The notes under the pieces: model-generated | Database searches by the model: none | What the model was told of the DNA's origin: nothing | Seen by the model: only the letters and a program-made list of their open reading frames with translations | Source of the DNA: Clostridia bacterium | GTDB taxonomy: Bacteria; Bacillota; Clostridia; Oscillospirales; CAG-272 | DNA length: 11,477 bases | NCBI GenBank assembly: GCA_024404655.1 | Contig: JAKSPR010000056.1 | Span: 1-11,477, forward strand | Direction: 5' to 3' | Shown here: positions 6,589 to 11,477 of the stretch, piece by piece | How positions within the stretch are numbered: position 1 is the stretch's first letter | Layout of the letters: every line of letters begins with the position of its first letter | Translations under genes and position numbers: made by a program

Positions 6589-7836
6589 TTAAACTTTTTC
6601 CTGTTTCTTAAAATAATGTCCGATATAGACGAGCAGCAGAGCTCCGAGAATCGGATAGACGGCTGCTGTGAGCATTCCGGCCTTCAGACCGATCTGCTCC
6701 GGGGTCATGGAGCCTGAGGAAGAAAGTTCCACAGCAAAATCGCTTACTGCAACACGATCCACAAGAGCACCGAGAATCTGAGGTGCGACGGAAGCACCGA
6801 AATCACCGCCGGCAGCCATCAGCGCATAGGCTGCAACGCCGGGGGACGGAATCTTTTCTTCCATGAGGATCAGCGTGCCGGGCCACAGCATGGAGGTACA
6901 GCATCCGGTCAGAATACAGGCGATGAAAGCAAGGATCACATTGGAGGCAAGTCCCGCCGTCACATAGCACACAACCGCACCGATCATGCTGATCAGCAGC
7001 GCACGATGGATATTCTTACCGTACTTTGCGTACAGCCCGCGCGTCATGGCAAGGAGCAGCGCGAAGACCGCCATGCCGAGAATATCACCGGCAGCTTTGG
7101 GAACCCGCAGTGCGTTTTCCATGAAGCTGGAGATCCATCCGGTCATGACATTCTCTGCGGAGCTGCCGAGAAAAATACACAGAACACAAAGTGCAAGACC
7201 ACCCGCACGGGAACCGCTCTTTTTCTGCTCACCAGAAGAAAGATTCATATCCGGAATCGGAGAAATCCAGAAAAGAACGGAGGCGATGATGGGCAGTGCT
7301 GCCCAGAACAGGGTCAGGTACATCCAGTTCTCTGTGCCGAAGATGCGGAAATAGACGGAGCTGATCACGACAACCGATACCACGCCCCAACCGTACAGGG
7401 AATGGAGCAGGCTCATATCCTTGTCGGGATGCTCCGAGGGCAAAGCGGCGATGACGGGGCTCAGCAGTACCTCGGAAAGTCCTGCGGCGACGGAGAAGAT
7501 CACCGTGCCCAGAGCAAGTCCCGCAAAAGCATGCTCCGGCAGGAACCATGGGATCAGCGCGTAGAGACACAGTCCTGTGGATGTCAGAAGCGGCATGATG
7601 CGTACCACCATGCGGATGTTGAAAAATCGGGAAAAGAATGTAAAAATGAGGTCGATAGACAGCTGCGTGCAGAAATTGATGAGAATCAGCGTTCCCAGCA
7701 GTGTATAGGAAATCCCATACGTGGAATGGAAAGCCGCAAACAGCATCGGCGGAAGACTGAATACCGAGGACATGGCGAGATAGGAGAAATGACAGGCACG
7801 CCGTGTGCGGTTATAATCCGGCTGTGTATGTGACAT
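6589..7836 (-). CDS. MFS sugar permease, FHS/FucP-like
   Basis: This 415-residue integral membrane protein has about twelve hydrophobic segments in two halves joined by a charged loop (about 196-212, rich in Lys, Ser and Glu), the usual MFS plan and length. The region SEVLLSPVIAALP (121-133) followed by LLHSLYGWG (143-151) resembles the conserved N-half segment of the fucose/glucose/galactose:H+ symporter (FHS) group. The likely role is proton-coupled uptake of a mono- or oligosaccharide, or of a glycoside, for the enzymes in the same operon. The substrate cannot be read from the sequence. The start at 7836 is preceded by GGGAGG (7841-7846). The longer in-frame start at 7908 would lie inside the GH127 gene and adds a non-transporter-like leader. 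The start is 13 bases after the GH127 stop, and the gene is the last in its operon. Confidence 0.88.
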   Translation of the reverse strand: MSHTQPDYNRTRRACHFSYLAMSSVFSLPPMLFAAFHSTYGISYTLLGTLILINFCTQLSIDLIFTFFSRFFNIRMVVRIMPLLTSTGLCLYALIPWFLPEHAFAGLALGTVIFSVAAGLSEVLLSPVIAALPSEHPDKDMSLLHSLYGWGVVSVVVISSVYFRIFGTENWMYLTLFWAALPIIASVLFWISPIPDMNLSSGEQKKSGSRAGGLALCVLCIFLGSSAENVMTGWISSFMENALRVPKAAGDILGMAVFALLLAMTRGLYAKYGKNIHRALLISMIGAVVCYVTAGLASNVILAFIACILTGCCTSMLWPGTLILMEEKIPSPGVAAYALMAAGGDFGASVAPQILGALVDRVAVSDFAVELSSSGSMTPEQIGLKAGMLTAAVYPILGALLLVYIGHYFKKQEKV

Positions 7837-7840
7837 AAGA

Positions 7841-7846
7841 CCTCCC
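7841..7846 (-). promoter_or_regulatory. Ribosome binding site of the MFS permease gene
   Basis: GGGAGG on the minus strand lies only 4 bases before the ATG at 7836. The spacing is short but the match is strong. It supports this start over the upstream in-frame ATG inside the GH127 gene. Confidence 0.65.
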
Positions 7847-7849
7847 GGA

Positions 7850-9766
7850 TCAGATGAACACGGTGAAGTACCGCGCATCGTCGAGATGCTTATTGGCAGC
7901 AGAAGCAAAGTCGCACATGGGGAACGTGACGGTCTCGCCGTCCACGGTGACGGTCACATTGCAGGCGGAGAGCATGAAGTCGTGACGGGTGGCGGCTGCT
8001 GTCACAACGGCGTTCTTGCCGCAGATGGTCTTGCCGGAGAACATCTCTTCCTCGACAGCGCCGATACGCTTGGAGCGGGCGTAGAGCAGTGCACCGCGGC
8101 GGAGAATGCTCATGGGATGTTTGACCATAGCATTTCTGTCGCAGGGACCGCGGTTGGGGTCGGTCCAGCGCTGGACATGATAATCTGCTGCAGGGGGATT
8201 CGGGAATTCATGGACAAAGTCAATCACGCGAGGCGTCATATCAAAGCGCAGACGGATGACCATGTCACCCTCTTTGGTAGGAACGGGAAGATAGGTGCCG
8301 GGGACGCCTTCCAGAACTGTATCACCGATGGTGACAACGGTTTTTTTGCTCCACTCCGGCATACGGAGATACAGCTTCTGTCCGGCTTTCAGACCGCGTA
8401 TCGTGATACCGACGGAGCCGTTATCCAGATATCCGTTTCCGTTTTTCAGATCGGTCTCCCCGAAGACTGCGCGGGCGGGAATATAGGAGTTTACATACAG
8501 GGCACCGTCCGTGTCGGTGACAAAGACCGATTCTGCCGCATTGCAGAAGCCGCGGGCGGCATTGTTGACACAGCAGTGCTGATATTTCGTCTCCACCTGA
8601 GGATCGGCTGTCCAGTGACGGCCGCTGCTGCGGACAAAGAATGCTCCCCACTTGCCGTCTTCATAGATACCGGCAAGAAAGGCATTGAGGAAAGCATTTT
8701 CAAAGGATTCCATGTATTTAGGCTCACCGGTGATCGCGTAAAGCTCCCAGCAGAGGCGCATCCAGTGGAGTACGTCGCAGACCTCTGTTGCACTGTCGGG
8801 ATAAAGCGCTGCATCGGCAAACTGTTCGCAGTAACCGACGCCGCCGAGAATGTTGCTCTCGTGTTCCTTCAGCAGCTCATAAACGCCCTTTGCGGCGGCA
8901 AGCGCAGCTTCACAGCCGGTCACACGGTAATATTCGCACAGACCATCAAAGCAGGACATCATTTCGTAGGCCTTTGCATACCACGTCGTGCCGTCCTCTT
9001 CCATGAACCAGTGGTGGGGTGCGATGCCGGAGGCGCCCATCTTTACCAGATTGGGACGGGCGTTATCCTCCCGCTGCCAGTCGGAGACGATGCTGTCCGC
9101 AAGGGAAAGGAAGCGCTTGTTCCCGGTCAGACGGTAAAGCAGCAGCATGGGCTTGAGAATGGAGCAGGGCGGCATACCCTCCATGACGCCGGTTTCCCGG
9201 ACGGAGAGACCGAGACGGTCAAGGGTATCAAGAAGGCACAGCGCCATCTTTTCGGCTCCGGCCAGAATCTGTTCGTCATCGCACAGCATGGCGCACTCGA
9301 TCATGCCCCAGAGGGTGTATTTCTGTCCCCAGATGTTCCAGTTATAATAGCATCCCCAGCCGATCTCTTTCATGGCGATGGCGGGATCTGCGCTCAGGAT
9401 ATTGTCACTCTTTCTGTAGGTGGAGAGATAACCGTCTTCACGCTGCATGGAGAGCATACGGTAAGCGGAGCGGCGGAGCTCCTCGCGGAAATCCTTGTCC
9501 GGCTTCATGCGGCAGGCGCGGACACAGCTGAGCATCTGCTTGCCCCAGAACTCACCCCGCCACATGCCCCAGGTAAATTCATCGTCATACTGTTCCTCAA
9601 AGCATTTTTCCGCTTCACCGAGGATTTCTTTGACGGCAAAAGCACCGGACAGACGCTGGTAGAAGAACCGGTCCATCCGTGTGCCGATTTCTCCGCGGAA
9701 CGTGGTCAGATGCGGCTCTGCCGTTCTGATTTTATTTTCTTTCAGATAAGGTACTTTGAATTCCAT
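7850..9766 (-). CDS. Glycoside hydrolase family 127 (DUF1680), beta-L-arabinofuranosidase-like
   Basis: This 638-residue protein matches the GH127 plan: an (alpha/alpha)6 barrel (about 25-410) followed by beta-sandwich domains. The characterised enzyme HypBA1 from Bifidobacterium longum removes beta-L-arabinofuranose using a zinc-bound cysteine nucleophile. The corresponding residues are visible here. E314 (GYCEQ) is in the position of the acid/base. E328 and C330 (TEVCD) and the pair C398-C399 (HCCVN) supply the Glu-Cys-Cys-Cys zinc site. An active retaining glycosidase is therefore likely, but GH127 and related DUF1680 families also act on other sugars, so the substrate is open. There is no signal peptide, so it is cytosolic. 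The start at 9766 has AGGAG 7 bases upstream (9774-9778). The extended frame to 9838 would overlap the preceding gene. It lies 19 bases after the GH99-like gene and 13 before the permease gene, in one operon. Confidence 0.9.
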   Translation of the reverse strand: MEFKVPYLKENKIRTAEPHLTTFRGEIGTRMDRFFYQRLSGAFAVKEILGEAEKCFEEQYDDEFTWGMWRGEFWGKQMLSCVRACRMKPDKDFREELRRSAYRMLSMQREDGYLSTYRKSDNILSADPAIAMKEIGWGCYYNWNIWGQKYTLWGMIECAMLCDDEQILAGAEKMALCLLDTLDRLGLSVRETGVMEGMPPCSILKPMLLLYRLTGNKRFLSLADSIVSDWQREDNARPNLVKMGASGIAPHHWFMEEDGTTWYAKAYEMMSCFDGLCEYYRVTGCEAALAAAKGVYELLKEHESNILGGVGYCEQFADAALYPDSATEVCDVLHWMRLCWELYAITGEPKYMESFENAFLNAFLAGIYEDGKWGAFFVRSSGRHWTADPQVETKYQHCCVNNAARGFCNAAESVFVTDTDGALYVNSYIPARAVFGETDLKNGNGYLDNGSVGITIRGLKAGQKLYLRMPEWSKKTVVTIGDTVLEGVPGTYLPVPTKEGDMVIRLRFDMTPRVIDFVHEFPNPPAADYHVQRWTDPNRGPCDRNAMVKHPMSILRRGALLYARSKRIGAVEEEMFSGKTICGKNAVVTAAATRHDFMLSACNVTVTVDGETVTFPMCDFASAANKHLDDARYFTVFI

Positions 9767-9773
9767 AATAGAT

Positions 9774-9778
9774 CTCCT
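9774..9778 (-). promoter_or_regulatory. Ribosome binding site that fixes the start of the GH127 gene
   Basis: AGGAG on the minus strand lies 7 bases before the ATG at 9766, in the 19-base gap after the preceding stop codon. It selects this start over the in-frame ATG at 9838, which is inside the upstream gene. Confidence 0.8.
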
Positions 9779-9785
9779 GTCTTTT

Positions 9786-11477
9786 TCAGTCAAAACAATA
9801 ACGATAGAGGAACCGTCCGCCGGGGGACGCGTCGCCATGGACGTAGATGTCCAGAATATCTCCGGTCAGAACCGTGTTGTCGCTCCATTTGAAATCGAGC
9901 TCGCCGGAAAGCGTGCCCAGTGCGGAGCGCGGCAGCTTTACCGCGATGCTGTCACCGGATACGGCGTATTCCGCACCGCAGACGGATTCGGTTTCAAAAC
10001 CGTTCCCTGTAAAGCGGAGCAGCGATGCTTTGCCGCCTTCTTCCATTTCCACCATGAAATGGAAGTGCTCCCATGCAGGCGATGTGCTGCCGGGTACTGC
10101 GAGATACAGACGCATCCAGCCGCTTCCTGCTTCAAAGGGGGTAATGGCATCAGTGCAGCGGCAGAGAAAGTAGAAATTCTCCCCGTCTCTTGCAGCCTTT
10201 GCGCTGACAAGGTCGTTGCGTCCTGTGCGGTCCACATAGTGCAGAGAACCGTAACCGCCGCAGTCACGGTCAAAGGTGTTGCCGGGATAAGAGTGGTATT
10301 CCGGCCCGACACCGTCCCATGCTGCGCTCCCGCCGTGAATGTCGATCGTCGTTTCCTTTGTAGCCTTCGGAACTTCTCTGACACCTTTATAGCGGCGGAT
10401 GAAAGAGACCATCTGGTAATAGTAGGCGTCACCGAGCTCTCCGCGGCTGGGTTCCAGATCACGGCTGTAGGCGGCGGTGAACTCATCCGGAAAGGCATTT
10501 TCCACGGACTGCCATGTCTTGAAACGGCCTGCGATCCATTCGTTCCACCCTGTGATGAAGATGAAATCGGGATCGACGGTCAGAGCGTATTCAAACTGTT
10601 CTTCGAAATTTGCGCCTCGCAGGGCTGCATCTGGGCGGGTGTCCTCGCCTTTGGAGGTATGGGTACGTCCGAAGATGTTCTTGCCGTTCATAGCGGTGAG
10701 ACCCAGCTCCGCAGACCAGTTCTGCGCAGCACCGACGGTCATCTGCTCCGCCGTACCGTCCTCCCGGTAGGTAACTGCCTGTGGATAGACGGAAAGCCAT
10801 GTCCACTTGCCGTTGCGCAGGGCACGGGGGGAATTGTAAGTCGGTTCACCCGGACGGAAGGTGAAGAAATCATGGATTTCCTTTTCGTATGGGTCATTTG
10901 TATCCAGCACATCACCGTAGGCCATCAGAAGCGGCTTGCCGTCCCACTGAAACCACAGTTCGGGATACAACCCCGGTTTATATAGATTTTCATAGAGATC
11001 ATGCAGCTGTATGCGGGTTTCCGGAGACGGTCCGAAGGGGAGCAGGAACGAGATCTTCGGCGTGTTGACGCCCTGTGCTCTTGCTTTTGAGAAGACCTCG
11101 CAGAGGATCATGTAGCCTTCCCGCCATGTGAAGGTGCCGTTGGTGTTGTCAAAGATCACAACGTCCACACCGGAATCGGCAAGAAGCTCCGCCTGTCTGC
11201 GGTAGACCCACGGGTCACAGCCGTTATAGTAGCCGTAGATCGGCTCATCCCAATGGTGTGCACCGGCCTGATAGTCTTTCCAGAGGGGGTGATCATAGTC
11301 GTTCTGCATCTCCGGGTGCTCTTTCATCAGACGGGAAATATTGACAGGCCCGGTGTTGTGCTGTCCCGCATGCCATGTCCAGAAAAAAAGACCGATGGTC
11401 TTGTTTCTGCGCGGACCTCCGGCAGTCTTCTGATCGGGCAGAGTTCTTCCGAGGGCGTCCGTTGCTGCCCAGGTGTC
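9786..11477 (-). CDS. GH99-like/WbsX-like TIM-barrel protein with C-terminal CBM9/DOMON-like domain (5' end outside window)
   Basis: The frame stays open to the right edge, so the ATG at 11327 is internal and 563 residues of a longer protein are visible. Counting from the edge, residues about 26-365 form a barrel with TIGLFFWTWH (27-36), a helix-strand segment ending in VDVVIFDNTNG (104-114), and FITGWNEW (307-314). The GWNEW motif is typical of GH99-like and WbsX-type proteins, and E313 is a candidate catalytic acid. Residues about 370-563 are beta-rich, with NFYFLCRCTD, GWMRLYLAV and GDILDIYVHGD, resembling the CBM9/DOMON sandwich that binds sugar ends. GH99 acts on alpha-mannosides by an endo mechanism, but the wider family is largely uncharacterised, so I name no substrate. 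Whether the protein is secreted is unknown because the N-terminus is missing. It is the first visible gene of the operon with GH127 and the permease. Its stop is 19 bases before the GH127 start. Confidence 0.82.
   Translation of the reverse strand, partial: DTWAATDALGRTLPDQKTAGGPRRNKTIGLFFWTWHAGQHNTGPVNISRLMKEHPEMQNDYDHPLWKDYQAGAHHWDEPIYGYYNGCDPWVYRRQAELLADSGVDVVIFDNTNGTFTWREGYMILCEVFSKARAQGVNTPKISFLLPFGPSPETRIQLHDLYENLYKPGLYPELWFQWDGKPLLMAYGDVLDTNDPYEKEIHDFFTFRPGEPTYNSPRALRNGKWTWLSVYPQAVTYREDGTAEQMTVGAAQNWSAELGLTAMNGKNIFGRTHTSKGEDTRPDAALRGANFEEQFEYALTVDPDFIFITGWNEWIAGRFKTWQSVENAFPDEFTAAYSRDLEPSRGELGDAYYYQMVSFIRRYKGVREVPKATKETTIDIHGGSAAWDGVGPEYHSYPGNTFDRDCGGYGSLHYVDRTGRNDLVSAKAARDGENFYFLCRCTDAITPFEAGSGWMRLYLAVPGSTSPAWEHFHFMVEMEEGGKASLLRFTGNGFETESVCGAEYAVSGDSIAVKLPRSALGTLSGELDFKWSDNTVLTGDILDIYVHGDASPGGRFLYRYCFD

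Noticed and set aside
7886..9892. A 668-codon open frame on the plus strand opposite the GH127 gene
   Set aside because: It mirrors the GH127 gene, which has clear active-site motifs and a ribosome site. The antisense frame has no recognisable domain, and such frames arise from the codon bias of the real gene.
9756..10985. A 409-codon plus-strand frame opposite the GH99-like gene
   Set aside because: No domain motifs and no promoter or ribosome site. The opposite strand carries a convincing protein that stays open to the window edge.
11325..11327. ATG at 11327 as the start of the GH99-like gene
   Set aside because: The frame continues without a stop to the window edge and encodes barrel-like sequence (IGLFFWTWH) upstream, so this is an internal methionine.
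1..11477. RNA genes, CRISPR repeats, insertion sequences or phage remnants
   Set aside because: No repeated units, terminal inverted repeats, transposase or integrase motifs, or tRNA-like folds were noticed. The genes and short gaps account for the whole window.

Overview
The window is a carbohydrate-catabolism locus with seven protein genes and one gene tail. It probably comes from a Gram-positive anaerobe of the Clostridia type. The grounds are purine-rich Shine-Dalgarno sites at short spacing, tight operons, rho-independent terminators with U-tracts, a NagB-family protein with the Gram-positive form of the active-site loop (NGH rather than DGH), and a mid-range GC content judged by eye. 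No 16S, tRNA or other phylogenetic marker is present, so the taxonomy is inference.

Left part, plus strand (1-4585): the tail of an unrecognised gene (2-142), a cytosolic-looking family 9 glycoside hydrolase (190-2595), a NagB-family sugar-phosphate deaminase/isomerase that overlaps it by 4 bases (2592-3323), and a 409-residue protein that looks like a TIM-barrel glycosidase without a recognisable family (3356-4585). A strong hairpin at 4604-4647 separates this block from the convergent minus-strand block and probably terminates transcription from both sides.

Right part, minus strand, read from 11477 downward: a GH99-like/WbsX-like TIM-barrel protein with a C-terminal CBM9/DOMON-like domain, whose 5' end lies outside the window (9786-11477); a GH127 (DUF1680) enzyme with its zinc-cysteine active site intact (7850-9766); and an FHS/FucP-like MFS sugar transporter (6589-7836). 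These three are spaced 13-19 bases apart and end in a clear terminator (6536-6564). A 183-base gap then carries a near-consensus promoter (TGGACA, 17 bp, TATAAT) with an imperfect palindrome between its two boxes. This promoter drives a separate 581-residue uncharacterised protein (4660-6405), probably also a TIM-barrel glycosidase.

None of the complete enzymes shows a signal peptide, and the only transport protein is a permease. The simplest reading is that small oligosaccharides or glycosides are imported intact and taken apart in the cytosol. GH9 next to NagB suggests a beta-linked amino sugar. GH127 suggests a beta-L-arabinofuranoside or related furanoside. The substrate cannot be fixed from the sequence. 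The most novel content is the three proteins without a firm family assignment (409 aa, 581 aa and the GH99-like protein), the NagB active-site Glu-to-Gln change, and the variant GH9 active site. I saw no RNA genes, CRISPR, insertion sequences, phage genes or attachment sites. No gene-free stretch exceeds 300 bases.
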